Of a stretch of DNA of 64,000 bases, positions 46,450 to 58,686 are shown piece after piece. Under the pieces are notes generated by a model. That model had not been told where the DNA came from. It ran no database searches and saw only the letters and a program-made list of their open reading frames with translations. The position numbers were made by a program, and so were the translations under genes. This stretch comes from Sceloporus undulatus (Eukaryota > Chordata > Lepidosauria > Squamata > Phrynosomatidae). The stretch is from the NCBI RefSeq assembly GCF_019175285.1, contig NC_056525.1, forward strand, positions 132,733,060 to 132,797,059, given 5' to 3'. Positions within the stretch are counted from its first letter, which is position 1. The number at the start of each line of letters is the position of its first letter.

Positions 46450-46611
46450 CTGGGTGAGCCCTGGTTTGGCTGTCTTGTCCAGTAAACTAGCTGGTTCTTT
46501 TACATTTTCATTGCTGTGTCGCTGGGGCCAGCACCGGAGAAGCCACTTGGCATAGTGATACTGGGCCATGGTATGCCCTTGCTGAGCGGCTCGCTTGTAG
46601 TAGAGAATTGC
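46450..46611 (-). CDS. DELE1: DELE1 Sel1/TPR-repeat exon
   Basis: 162 nt (54 codons, both junctions in phase 0), acceptor TTGTCTTTAG, donor GTGACT. It reads AILYYKRAAQQGHTMAQYHY then AKWLLR and ASLLDKTAKPGLTQ. Human DELE1 has [25 protein letters not shown]...AVSLLKQAADSGLREAQ at this place. The Sel1 repeat spacing (A..YY..AA..GH..AQY.YA) is preserved. The next Sel1 exon downstream was not found. Confidence 0.93.
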
Positions 46612-46914
46612 CTAAAGACAAATAACACCAGAAAATATATATGCTGTATTATATAATCTTACACCTCTGCCAGAAAATGAATATGTTCCTCTGAGAAGCC
46701 TCTCCTTTCCTGCTTCAGTGCCATTCATCACAGAAGAAATCAGCCAGGTACGTTAGCCCCAGTACTCATTAGTGAGAAATAACCATGCAGGGGGCGGTGG
46801 GTAGGAAAAAGAGAGTCGCTCAGGAAACTTTAAATTCTATCTTATTTCTGGATGCCTACAGCTTTCTTTCTTTCATCACAACTCTGTTAATTAAATTGTT
46901 TAAGAATATAACAA

Positions 46915-47400
46915 TCACAGAATCATAGAGCTGGGAGAGGACACAAGGGCCATCCAGTCCAACCCCCTGCCATGCAGGAACACACAATCAAGACACTCCT
47001 GACAGATGGCCATCCAGGAGACTCTACCACACTCTGAGGCAATGTATTCTTGAATCCATTGCTTAGTCTCCTAGTCTCTGGAGCAGCAGAAAACAAGCTT
47101 GTTCCTTTTTCAATATCATACCCTTTTAAATGTTTAAACAGGGCTATCATATCACCTCTTAACCTTCTCTTCTCCAAGCTAAACATTCCCAGCTCCCTAA
47201 GTCATTCCTCGTAGGGCTTAGTTTCCAGACCCTTCACTATTTTACTTGCCCTTGTTTGGACATACTCCAGCTTGTCAATATCTTTCTTGAATTGTGGTGC
47301 CCAGAACTGGACACAGTATTCCAGGTAAGGTCTGACCAAAGCAGAATACAGTGCTACTATGAAGGATTGTGCTGGACCAGACAAAGGCCTATCAAATCTA
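46915..47400 (-). mobile_element. CR1 LINE 3' end
   Basis: Antisense CR1: ATCATAGAGCTGGGAGAGGA at the 3' terminus, then CTAAACATTCCCAGCTCCCT and a C-terminal ORF2 piece reading [20 protein letters not shown], the usual end of CR1 reverse transcriptases. 5'-truncated, as most CR1 copies are. Confidence 0.9.
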
Positions 47401-47625
47401 GCACTGTCTCTGTTAATTATCAATTAGATGTTCCAATAGGAAAGTCCCACAAGACTTCACCTTTACCCTTCCTCTCCTTACACCTCAATATCCTCCTTAC
47501 ACTTCAATATCCCTATTTCTTCCAGTTAATACTAACACTCTCTAAGTGACTAAGGCACTCTTTGATCAGTATTCTGAAAACATAAGCAAGACACAGGCCA
47601 GTTAATACAGTTGGGGCTGGAGGAC

Positions 47626-47768
47626 CTTGGCAATGTCCTTCTTGGTGCCTCTTCCATGTTCATAGCAGATTGCCACGTTGAACTGGGCTTTACTGTAGTT
47701 CTGGTCTGCTGCCAGCTTGAAATATGAAAAGGCCATTTTGTGCTGTCCATCTTGCATGTACTGAAGCC
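47626..47768 (-). CDS. DELE1: DELE1 Sel1/TPR-repeat exon (best-conserved part)
   Basis: 143 nt, acceptor CTATTTTCCCAG. It reads LQYMQDGQHKMAFSYFKLAA then DQNYSKAQFNVAICYEHGRG and TKKDIAK. Human: [44 protein letters not shown]. The entry codon is split with 50190-50283 (G|GG) and the exit is in phase 0 into 46450-46611. The donor after the final lysine is GTCCTC, which lacks the usual A/G at position 3 and the GT at 5-6; it fits the protein but is weak. Strong repeat conservation marks this as real coding sequence. Confidence 0.95.
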
Positions 47769-48931
47769 CTGGGAAAATAGCAACAACAGATCCAGGCAAC
47801 ACTGGTATAAAGTAATTATCTGAATAAAGGGGCAAGCAACAACTCCAGCTAGCACAGGAAAAATACCTGCAGGAGAACATCTAACTCCAAAGCCCTAAAC
47901 ATGAGGTTATTTCATTGGTAAAGAAGGAGAGAGGGTAGCCGTTAAATATAAAATGTGTCAATCCCAGTTCCTATGATGTACCTTCCCATTTGTTTTCATG
48001 CAGATTTCTCTGTAACCTATGAGAAGACCAAAAAATAAAACAAAACAAACAAAAAGCAAATAAACAAATAAACCCCAAAATATTAAATTTAAATTTTAAA
48101 TTCAATTCAAAATGTGAACACCTTTAAATATATTTGATACTGGTTTCATTTGATCAGGAAACTGATAATCCTCACCTCCCATTTCTTCTCTGTATCAGAC
48201 CTGCCCCCCCCCCAAAAAAAAATCAGGCAGACACTTCAGGGCAAAGTGGTTGGCACAAGACCTTGGAAAAGAGCAATATGGGAGAGAGGGAGGGAAGGAT
48301 GAAGATGAACATGTGGCAGGATGGTGAAAGAAAGTGGTGGAGCACCATCTTGCCCTCTGACCTCTCAGGTGGGATGCATTCCACCAGCCAACGGCATCGC
48401 GTAGAAAGCTTTGCCACAAAAACTGATTCTCTTAAAGATCCACCTGAAAGCTGCTCAACAAGAGGGACACTGGTGAAGATAGCTGCTTGTTAACAGCACA
48501 ATTCATGCACTTGCAGGACCTAGTATTAAGCTTATATAGCTATGGAAGGATTCCACAAGGGCAGAATCACAGTGTCCTGGATAAACCCTTGACTTAAGGC
48601 TGAGTCGGGGCACTGTCTGGTCAAGACATGAGCCCTGGAAATTACAGCGTGCCCACTGCAAAGTTGAAGAATTGTAAGATTCACTAATGTCAACTGGGCA
48701 GAAGCTTCTCCAAGCACAGAATTACAGTATCATTGAAGGAGCTTGGAGGACCCTAGCTGAACAAGGTAGAAGAAACCGTCTGTTTAGTTGGTGATTTATT
48801 ATGCTTGAGTAAGTAAAAGCAGTTTGTATTGCATATATTTGAAGTCCAGTGAACATTCTTAAAATATTTAAAAATCAAAAGTAACAAGATGGACAACATA
48901 AATAATAACCACTAAAAAGATTGAAGACTAA
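47769..48931. other. DELE1 intron, no recognised element
   Basis: AT-rich with a TTTAAATTTAAATT-type stretch near 48084-48105 and CCCCCCCC/AAAAAAAA runs near 48205. The frame at 48134-48493 has no domain. Confidence 0.4.
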
Positions 48932-49072
48932 GGCTGGATCTGCATTGCAGTAATAATCCAGTTTGACACCACTTTAACTGCCCTGGCTCACAGCTATGGC
49001 ATTCTGGGAATTGTAGTTTGCTGTGGCCCCAGAGGGCTCTGTTCAAACCAGATTATTGATGCAGATCCAGCC
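48932..49072. mobile_element. 141-bp palindromic MITE, complete
   Basis: Terminal inverted repeats GGCTGGATCTGCATTGCAG and ATTGATGCAGATCCAGCC. Core ACTTTAACTGCCCTGGCTCA and GGAATTGTAGTTTG. Partial copy at 1215-1300. Confidence 0.85.
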
Positions 49073-49552
49073 AAAATTAAGTGGCAATTTAGACTGTGAA
49101 TAAGAATTAAATTGAGTATCTTCATGATTTAAACAATTAAAAGGTTTATATGGATGCCAAATTCTAGGAAAGGGGAATAAATATTGTCTCTAATACTGGA
49201 ACTTAAACTGGAATTTATAAGCCATCATAAATATGGCTTCCTCCTGCTATGCTCTGCCTGCTGCTGCAGCCCACTGAAGAGCCCTCAGAGTCACACCCTC
49301 TGAGGTTGAAAATGTTGTGCACAGAGTCAACTGCATGGCTCAGCACCGTGTTGTGACTTCAGAGCAGCAACTTGGGCTCTGGATTTTTTGTGAAATGGCA
49401 AATAGCCCGGATTCAATGTGGAACTGTCCTTCCAACATGAAGACAGTCTACAGTTGAATCAAGCCTTTGGCGCTGTCCCATTTGGACAGGGTGATGTGAG
49501 GGCATGGGGAAAACAGTAAGCAAATGGCTTATTGACCATACTTCTCTCATCC

Positions 49553-49636
49553 CTGCAACGGCAAACTCCTCTGAACAACGTTCACCTTAGGGTTGCCATA
49601 AGTAAAAAATGATTTTAGGATACACAGTAACAACAG
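49553..49636 (+). mobile_element. Sauria SINE 3' fragment
   Basis: GGCAAACTCCTCTGAACAAC, TTAGGGTTGCCATAAGT and a following ACAGTAACAACAG tail. The tRNA-like head is missing. Confidence 0.7.
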
Positions 49637-50189
49637 AATTTCAAGGAAGCAAAGTGGAGGGCTCCACTGTTATGACTTTCCCCCTGCTGTTTCCTCCTCC
49701 CCATTTCATTCTCTGTGCAGATCAGTGGCTCACTGATCAATCAGTATAGTCCTTCATAAACTACTTGCAACATCAGTGGTTCATGAACCACATAATGGGG
49801 AGCCACATGCTTTATACAAAGGAATGGCCATCCAAGAGACTGGGGATAAACCAACATCACAGTACTTGACTAAGAGCTGAAGAAGAAAAGAGGGGCGAGG
49901 AGCTCCTGAACACTGCTGCTGAAGAACAGACAGGTCTACACTCCCACTGAAAGCTATGGGATATATGGTGGCAATTTACAGAGCAATAAAAGCTTTGAGG
50001 GCAATATGATTAAAATCAGAATGAGGAAAGGACAACTGGAGAACATAGCTCTGATTAGGTATGAGATGCCTGTTGATTTGCCAAGTTTCTCCAACCTTTT
50101 AGTCTCTTTCCCAGGCACTATGATATTCTAAACACATTCAAGCCTCTGTTTAATGAAAGTTAAGGCACATATGCCTGATGAGATGTTAC
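49637..50189. other. DELE1 intron, no recognised element
   Basis: No repeat or exon recognised before the donor at 50184-50189. Confidence 0.4.
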
Positions 50190-50283
50190 CGAGAATGTTG
50201 AATGCCACGGAAATGCTGGTCTGAATAACCTGTTCCATTTGAGAAGCAGCTTCATTTACAGGCGCCTCCTCTGCCACATTGCC
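50190..50283 (-). CDS. DELE1: DELE1 exon preceding the Sel1 repeats
   Basis: 94 nt, acceptor CCTCTTCTGTACAG, donor GTAACA. It reads GNVAEEAPVNEAASQMEQVI then [12 protein letters not shown]. The human segment is [36 protein letters not shown] against [10 protein letters not shown] is close to identity. The exon starts in phase 0 and leaves one base for 47768. It carries the helix just before the first Sel1 repeat. Confidence 0.92.
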
Positions 50284-50917
50284 CTGTACAGAAGAGGCAA
50301 ACAATCAACACTGTGTATAGATTGTAACTCCATACATCTGTGGCAAAACATCCCCATAGTTGTCACAGTATAGTGCAAGTAGTTTAGGAAATTTCAACCT
50401 CTTTTCCCAACACATATTTTGATCTTTCCCCCCAGGAAATGCTGCTCAGTAGCAGTTACTTTCAAAGGTATCCACCAAGACAGTCTGTCCTGGAAGGAAG
50501 GCATTTCAGCTATACTTCCCTGAGAAGGGATGTGGCATACATCTTAGCTCCAAAGAGTCTAGCCATTTCTTGAGGATAAACAATGTCAATATGATCATGA
50601 CATTTCTCTATCCTTCTTTTTCAAATAGTAGGAAATGGTGATGTTCATACTGACACTCTGTGCCATTTTGTAAACATATGTGGTGCTGTACAGTTTCTCA
50701 CAGCTAGATAGTCACCGAGAAGAAATAGTTCAGAATTTAAACACACACTTGTGTATGTGCACAATGCAAACCTGACTTGCAGCCTATAGCATCATAACAT
50801 ACAAATCAATAAGAAAACATCAGGCAGTTAAACAACATATATTCTGCAGCACAATGCAGTGACTTCTCCCCCCCCATGTTTTTAGATTATTATTTAAGGC
50901 TAATTGAAATGTCACCA

Positions 50918-51291
50918 TGGAGTTTATTACATGGGAGGCAAAGCACGCAAATCCCGTGGATAAACAGGAATTAAATCCAGGAATATCCTGCAAAAGCGCA
51001 ATTGTTTTCAGATGTCGTCCCCCAAGATCACCATTATCCTGCATTTAACTAGTGAATAAAGTGGGCAAAACATGCTGTTTTTTAATTTTGGGATTTTCCC
51101 AAAAATAAAAAGTGTCCAAAAGCAGCCAAAAGCAGCTGAACCCTGCACTTTACGTAATGGGTTAAATGCGGGATAATGGCAATATTGTAGGACGTTGTCT
51201 GAAAACAATCCTACTTTGTGGGATATTCCCGGATTTAATTCCTGTTTATCCACGGGATTTGGGCACTTCCCTCCCATATGATAAACTCCCA
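50918..51291. mobile_element. 374-bp palindromic MITE
   Basis: Long terminal inverted repeats of about 70 bp: AGTTTATTACATGGGAGG, AAATCCCGTGGATAAACAGG, AATTAAATCCAGGAATATCC on the left, and the complement (GGATATTCCCGGATTTAATT, CCTGTTTATCCACGGGATTT, CCTCCCATATGATAAACTCC) on the right. Non-coding. Confidence 0.9.
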
Positions 51292-54200
51292 TGAGGGAAG
51301 TTACAGAACTGAACATAATAACATTGCATATTTTTTATCTCTGTTCCCATTTCTCCATCTCTACTCTTCTCTTTTCTTTTGTTGATCCTTAGATTACCAA
51401 TAGTTGAAAATTCCCTGGAAAGTGCTTGCTTATTTTCATAGAGAATCATTATATCACAGAGATCATTATACAAAAACTATGTTGTCCATGGGAATAAATG
51501 CATTACTGTGCTTTCAGCAAGGTAAATTTCTGATGCTTGTTCACAGCATGCTGCTCCTAGAGAAATCTAGGAGAAATCCACATTTGACTCTGGCGGGAAC
51601 TGTGTTCCTTGACTCCTCTGCATCACATTATTTTTGAAACATTCATTTGAAAGTTCCAGTGAAATTAAAAGGAAGTCTATTATTGACAATTATAACCTAA
51701 GGATCAACAGAAGAAGAGGGGACTGAAGGAAATGGTTTCTTAAATCCCCTGTGACAATCTGTGGTAAGCAGTGTTGCTAACTCAACTTTGTCTTTGACAC
51801 TGTTTGTGTTACAACTTTCTAAAGTTGCTGAAAATGCTCTTAAGGAAATTCTTAAGGAATGTTACAAACCTGTACAGCCATAAAGACTGCGTTTCCCAGT
51901 AAGGGCCTAGACAGATGGCTTGTTTTGTGAAATGCAGCCCTGCTACTGAGGTTTGGAACATTGCCTGTTAGATATGTTGCCATAGCAGTCATCCTGCTCT
52001 TCAAACATTTGAGTCAACAATAATACTGTCTGCCTTTGCATCATTTCCAAATCATCTGGTATGTCAGTTCCTTGTGGATGGGTAGCCCAATTGTAAAGGG
52101 AAAACTTAGAAAAGGTATTATAAAGCTAGAATAATGCAGACTCTCCACCTAAAAATATCCGAAACAGCCATTGTTCTTTTTTAATGGAAAATTTAGATAC
52201 ATCTAATACCATTACAAAGAAATCCGTCCTTCTCTGAAGACTAGATCTTAACATTTTAGCTGCAGTGTTGAGGGCTACCTGGAAAAGCCCAGAAATATAA
52301 ACTTCAAACTGTACTGAGATTCTGGAATATTATGATACATATCTCATCTTTACTGTCATATCCATGACTACAACCTATCTTTGTGTCACAGAACCATATT
52401 CTTTTTAGCACACATGCTCATTTTGCAATTTTAATGTGTGTGTTACTGTCCTATATCTTAATAGGTTTTGCTTTGTAACTAGGTTTACAGTTCTATTCTT
52501 ACTTACTTGCCTTTATGCAGTTTGGCTTTGAATAAATTTATACAGGATTGCAATGTAAGATATAATCATTTGGAATTCTGAGTGGCCCAATCAACATTTC
52601 CAGTTCCCAGCAATCCTAGCAAAAATGGGTATAAGACAGTTCTCCTCATGAGCTTTTCTGAGCCAAGCCTTCAGCTTTTAAGTGGGATATGCAGTTGAAA
52701 ACCCAACCATTTATTCGGCCCATTTGTTTAATGCATTCAGGAAGTTCTCAATTGCAACTGTGCTCAGTGGCCATGCCCACTGTCTTGTATTTTGGCTGTT
52801 TGTACCTGCTGCTTTACATGAACTGGATGGGAAAGGTCTGAAGGGGGGAACCTGCTCTAACATGTAGGTTTTCCACCTGATCTAGAAGCATGCACAAATA
52901 GGGCTCTGTCTTTTATGGGACACCTACATGTCTACACATGGCTCCCCACTTCAGATATTCCCACTGCACAATATGTAGAAGCAGGGGGACAAGTGGCTGT
53001 GACAGTTGTTTGCATGGTGCAGAATGCATGATACTTTCTTTTCCTTTACCTAGTGAGGGGAAAAGACTTATATTCTCTTTTATTTGTAACACAAATAAGT
53101 TATAGAAATATATATTCTTTCTTGAAAATTAGCTGACACCTAGACAATGCCAAAAAATATCCATAGTAAGAGAGATGAATACAAGTCCCACCCCTGCCCA
53201 AGTCTGTAGGTAAATTAAAGACAGGACTGTACATAAAGGGACAATCTCCTCCCTGACCATTTATGGCACCTCTGCATTTGTGACAGACTTGCTAAAGTAC
53301 TACATGATATTTTGGGGGGAGGAGGTATAAGAAGAGAGTGATGTATGATGTTTTTCTAAACTTTAGGCTGCTTAGTGAGGTAGGACACAGGTGGGATTTT
53401 AACTAGGAGCTGCTTGATCCCAGGTGCAGGTGAAACAGGGAAAAAACGACTCATTTCTGTCACTTCAGTGTTGCCCATAAGGATTTGCGTTGTAGAAGCA
53501 CTGTGGGTTGAAGGCTAGGCTATAATCTCGGTGTAACTGCTTATTGATTTTTGTATGGAGGAGTAATGAATCAAATGAGGTTCCACCTGCAAGTTGGAAT
53601 AAACTACAGCCCAAACACAGGTTCCCCATGCTCCCGGTAATCTGCCATTATATAGTCTTTTGGCTCTCCCTAATCTTGCCTTCTAGCTCTACCTCTGCCT
53701 TTTACTAGCTTAGAGGGCCTATTTGTACTTCTTGCTGTTATCCCAAACTATGTTCCAGATCTTGAGGGCTCAAAATTGCTAGGCTCAATTTGAATGCATT
53801 TATAAGGCACTCTTTTCCATCTCAGATTTTAATGATAGCTACAAACTTCCCTACCAGTCCACTTCCACCCATTGAGTTTCCAGAATTCTCCCTGCCATTA
53901 GAACACTGATTACTCAAAGCCCATCTCCTCTCCTCTCCTACACCATTTTTCAAGATAAAATTCTGTTGGCCAAGGAGGAAAAAAGGGGGATGGAGGCCTC
54001 CTTTCTCTCTAGATCTTCACTGGCATAATAAGCCATAAGTAGTCCAGTGGAAATGTAATTTTCCCAAGTGCTATTGAGTTCAATAGCCCTTGACAAAATA
54101 ACATTTCACAGAGGCTGCATTTGGCCTGGTATGTTGTATTGCAGTCAGCAAGCTATGTCACACAGTCTGTTTATAGTCCAGACTCTTTTTTTCTGTGAAT

Positions 54201-54505
54201 CCATGAGACAGTAAAACATGCTGTTGGTATTAGTCAGCAAGGACTAGAAATCATGAGAAAAAGGACAGAAACAGAGAAAAGAAAAGAATGAAAGAAAAGA
54301 TGACTGCTTAGAGACAAGAAAGGCTGGAGAGATACAGGTGAAAAAAGAATAAAAGAAGGTGTTGCATGGCCCTTTTATTCCATGGGTAGAGCCAGAGTTA
54401 GGATCTAATTAGTTAAAACCACTTAACCTATCAGTTAAGTTAGATATTTTCCAATTATAAAGAGCAACACAATTCTATTTCCTTTTTTAAACAACTGGTT
54501 GACAT
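51292..54505. other. DELE1 intron, large stretch with no recognised element
   Basis: About 3.2 kb of AT-rich sequence without recognised repeats, tandem arrays or splice-supported frames. A missing DELE1 N-terminal exon could be hidden here but was not detected. Confidence 0.4.
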
Positions 54506-54770
54506 AAGCCCAAAACAGACAGGCCAAAAGAAATGGTTTCTGGCCACTTTGGGGGCATGATGTTCAGATGATGCACATTCTCAAAGCAGCTAGAAGCCAT
54601 TCCAAGGCTGCTAAAGATGGCCTGAAGCCGCTGGTGGCAGCCGTTTTGGACTGCGGCGGTGGTCTGCCTTGGGAGCGGCCCATGCAGTTGCCGCAGTCCT
54701 GGGCCAATTGTGGGCTGATCACAGCTGGAACAGCCAGAGGTTCCTTATTGCTCGTCTGCTTCGCTCCTTA
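54506..54770. mobile_element. MITE-like DNA element, family C, second copy
   Basis: AGCCCAAAACAGACAGGCCA, CATTCCAAGGCTGCTAAAGA, TGGCCTGAAGCCGCTGG, CGTCTGCTTCGCTCCTTA. Same order of blocks as 7155-7450. Confidence 0.7.
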
Positions 54771-54929
54771 ATTTGCTAAATGTTAATAAATTTAATTAAG
54801 TTTTCTCTTTTATGTAGATTAACTTATGTTAGCATCCCAGCATTAACTAAACTGCAGAATAAAGTTATTAATTAAATAAATGAGAAGGCAAACTTTTTTC
54901 CATTTCCTTTTACCACAATTTACCTAATT

Positions 54930-55785
54930 TTTGCTGATTTTTGCAAAATGACTTTTTACTTTTCATTGAGCTCTCAATTAACTATCACATTAGTTAATTC
55001 CAAGGTTAAAAGAATTTTAAGGAATGCTTGGAAAGAGGTTGTCTTCTTTGCATCCAGACAGTCCTCCTGAATTCTACACCTGACACCAAATAAAGCTCCT
55101 TATCTTTCCTTGGTACTGAATTTTGAATTTCTTAATCCTGAGATTTATGCTGGGATCCACATAGGAATCTATCCTACTTATCTATGTCCTTCTTCTAGTT
55201 TAGTAACTAAAGGAAGGCTAGGGGGGCATTCACACTTATTTTTTTGTCTCAAGGAGATGTGGATCAATTGGTGTTCCCGACACATTTTCCATTTCCAAAC
55301 CTCTCCATGGCATTTTAACCCTGTTGCCATTCACACCTGACATCGTTTAGATTTAAAATGGAGGTGCCTCCATTTCCAGGAATGATGCAGTGCAATCTGA
55401 ATTGATTTGATAGCTTACTCATACTACCAAACATGCAGGTCGCTGTTTCTCTTTTAAAAAGTCACACTTAATGATCTGATGTCGAATACACCTGGTTAAG
55501 TGGGTTTTTTGTAGCGTTCCCCGCAAACTGCACTGATTGCAGTCAGGGTAACTGTGACTACCGTGAAAGTAACCTGGTTTCACACTGGGTTAATTTCGTA
55601 GCATGAATGGGGCCTTAAATTCCCATGTACTGGTTGCAAAGAAGACAAGCTCTTTCCAAGCAACCCTTACAATTCTTTTAACCTTGGACTTAACTAAAGT
55701 GATCCTTAACTAAGGACTCAACAAAAAGCAAGAAATCATTTTACTAACTAAAGGAAGGGCAGACATAAGTAGGTTAGATCACATG
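54930..55785. repeat. Long inverted-repeat structure enclosing another element
   Basis: TTCCAAGGTTAAAAGAATTT, AATGCTTGGAAAGAG and TTGTCTTCTTTGC (54998-55052) are complementary to GCAAAGAAGACAAGCTCTTT, CCAAGCAACCCTTAC and AATTCTTTTAACCTTGGA (55637-55690). The similarity extends outward to about 54940 and 55740. A second complementary pair lies at 55170-55212 and 55738-55782. The element at 55219-55618 sits in the middle. Confidence 0.75.
55219..55618. mobile_element. Non-autonomous DNA element inside the inverted repeat
   Basis: Left end AGGGGGGCATTCACACTT and right end AGCATGAATGGGGCCTTA are roughly complementary. GCCATTCACACCTGACATCG and GGTTTCACACTGGGTTAA are internal repeats of the same motif. 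Confidence 0.55.
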
Positions 55786-58630
55786 GAAGGGAGAAGTGAA
55801 AAGAAAAAGTAGGGTGTAGCAGATGAGAAATGGGATTATCCGAAATTCATGCAGCATGTGTTTTTCTCACAGGCTCAAATAGGGACAAACAAGTATATAT
55901 ATGTGTAAAATAATGGATAGCACTTTTCTGTTTCTCTCTGATAAGGCTTTTATGAAGGCATTTAACCTTAATTTTAATGGCAATTTAACATAAACTAAAT
56001 AGTTATGTCATGTTTTTACTTTTTTCTGATGTAAATACAATTGCATCAGACTTTTTTTGGCCTATTAATGATTAAATGTATTAAGTTTTCTACTAATTTT
56101 TGTACCTCTGGGTGCAGCACACTGAAACCTCTTTCCTTTATTTTTAAATGAGTGGTTGGAGTGGGAAAATAGTTAAACATTACTTTAAAGTCTTTGTTAA
56201 CATCACATATCAACAGGTCACTCTCCCACTCAACCATAACACACACATATCCTCCAATATGGGGAAGTTTGACAAACCTTGCTGCTGGACTCAATGGGAA
56301 GTCATTTCCCCTCTTCTTCTTCCCAATAGTCACTATTTATTAAATCAAAGCCTTCCGTGGGAATGAGGCTCTTGGGCCCCAAATCTATCTCCCTGAAGCA
56401 TTTCTCCTATGACTTGGGATAGACTGAAGTCCTTGCTGTTTTAGTTTGAACAACAGGAGGAAAAGGAGGCAAAGTGATTGGCCCTCTTAACTTACTTTCT
56501 TACAGATATGCTTTTGGCAAACTGTGAGTTGTGCATGGTTGGAGGTACAACCACTTTAAAGCCAAACTATAGTGGGAAGCAATGGGACAACTGATTATTC
56601 AGAATTGATTGTGCAGAATGATTCTAGTTCATGAACCTATGTAATTTTAAGTGGAGAAATACATCATGCTTAATTGCTTACTTTTATAAATACACCATGC
56701 GTACAGCTTGGAACATACTACTCACTATTGGTATATCTGCATACAGTGCTAATTTGTCTCCACAGCCAGTTCAAAATGCTGGCTCTTACTTTGACTAACT
56801 AAATTACTTCTAATCAAGGTACTCAAACGTTTGCTTTCCTCCGCATGCCTGGCCTGTGTGCTCAGATTCAACATCTAAGGCCTTGTGGTCTACTGAGCAA
56901 AGTTTTGGACACTTTTCTGGCCTGGTCCCAATACAATGAACTCAGATGTCAAAAACAAAACAAAGCAGCTCTCCCCTAAACCCCCAACCTTATGGCTAAT
57001 TTAGTTGGCCTTTTGTTAACCCATATGCCATCCTTTGTTTTGATGGTTATTTTCCTGTTTCACTAATTGTCATTTCTATAAAGATCTTGCTGACTGGGCA
57101 TATTTTGACCTGTATTTTTATCTTTCTGCTCCTGTGCTTTTGTTGGTTCTGGTTATCTTTTCTTTTGTGTTCAGCGCTTTTGTTTTTCTATTCATTTTGC
57201 TTGCTTAATAAGCAAGTTGTATTCTTAATAAATACATTACACATGTAAAACTGAGATATGTGAATAAGGAAGGTTTTTCTCAACTCTTCAAGGATCATAA
57301 TAGGTGAGGTCTCCTTTTGACCACACTTCCTTACTCTTTTATCTCATAACAGTGGCAGTCATAATTACTGCAAAATGACACAAGGACCTAAGCGCAGTTC
57401 TGTTGCATAAGACAAAGGAATAATCTAGTCTAACATCCTGTTCCTTACAGTGTTAGTCAGATATTAAAGTGAAGCCCATAAACATAGCAGGAAAGCAAGA
57501 GGCAGCTCCCATTTTCTCATCCTGAAGCAGTTGCTGTTCAGAGATATATTGCTTTATCACAGTTCCACTTAGCCATGGCAACTAATAAGCACAACTTTTT
57601 CTAACCCCTTTAAAAAGCTAAGTATCTTGTAGCAGCGAACTCCTTAAAATTATTTTTGTATTGTGTCAAGAAAGATTTTCATGTCTGCTACCAGAGACCG
57701 ATATCATTACCCTGCTTTACAGTTTTATAAGGGAATGAATAAAATATTCTATTAACTTTCTCCACCCAATACATGATGCTTTAAACATGTATCATAGCTC
57801 CTCTTATTCTGGAGTAGATATGCAAATTATTTACATGCAAGTGTCAGATGTGTTTAATATAGTTTATTCCCAAGTATAAGATTACAGTCTACCCTTTTTC
57901 TATGTGAAAAAGCATTGGACGTTTTCCACACTTGGAAAATGATTATTTTGATTGCCTTATATGCAATTTTTCCAGCTCTATAACATGATGGAGTAATGGG
58001 AATCACAGATAATATAACCAGGGCATGGGGGCATGTCTATGCATTTCAGCAGTAATCTATAACTTGACTTATTTTAACAGACTGTGTAATAATACACATT
58101 TTCAGCTAAGTCTAATTCCTATTAGCTGTTCAGCCATTTATTTTGTAGGTAGCAAAATATGTCAAAAGAGCCTATTGTATTCTTATTACTTAACACTGAT
58201 GTCAATACTTTTAAATAATACTTCAGAAAGGTTTTAAGAATTAGCCACATGCTAAAGCCTGACAATTAAAAATATTTTATTTCTCAGTTAAATTTTATTA
58301 AGTCTGAAGTATGTAATTTCAAAACTGGAATGCTTTGGTGCCATCAAGTGGTACATGTATATACTGCAATTACAAAACTGGAAAAGGTAGTTACTAGGCC
58401 TGTTGCTATTCAAGAGGTGAAATGAGAACCGATGTTGTTGTTGTTTCCTGAGCAGCTGGAATATATACAAAATATTTTGTGAGAGCACATTCACCTGACA
58501 CATTGTGCATGCTCCCCACTTCAAAGAATAATGACATTTCTCTTGTTTGTTATCACAAAATGATAACAGAACCTGTGAATCAAATCTATACTAGAGCCCA
58601 CACTGAATAGAAGGCCTTAAGTTGCAGTAC
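55786..58630. other. DELE1 intron, large stretch with no recognised element
   Basis: Mostly unique AT-rich sequence. A 95-codon minus-strand frame (56046-56333) looks protein-like but is unrecognised. 57120-57240 resembles the tail of an unidentified retroelement. Confidence 0.4.
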
Positions 58631-58686
58631 CTGTAAACGCAATTGGCATGAATCTGGTTCAAGGTCTGTGTTAAATGGGTAATTCC
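58631..58686 (-). CDS. DELE1: Tentative DELE1 upstream exon
   Basis: A 56-nt open stretch with acceptor CTTTTTGTTGCAG and donor GTACTG on the minus strand, reading NYPFNTDLEPDSCQLRLQ. It ends in phase 0, as required to join 50190-50283. The matching part of DELE1 (between the transmembrane region and the Sel1 repeats) is poorly conserved, so similarity cannot confirm it. It would need an exon ending in phase 1 further upstream, not found before 64000. Confidence 0.4.

Noticed and set aside
48134-48493. 119-codon plus-strand frame in a DELE1 intron
   Set aside because: Contains poly-Pro/Lys from homopolymer runs; no domain or conserved block.
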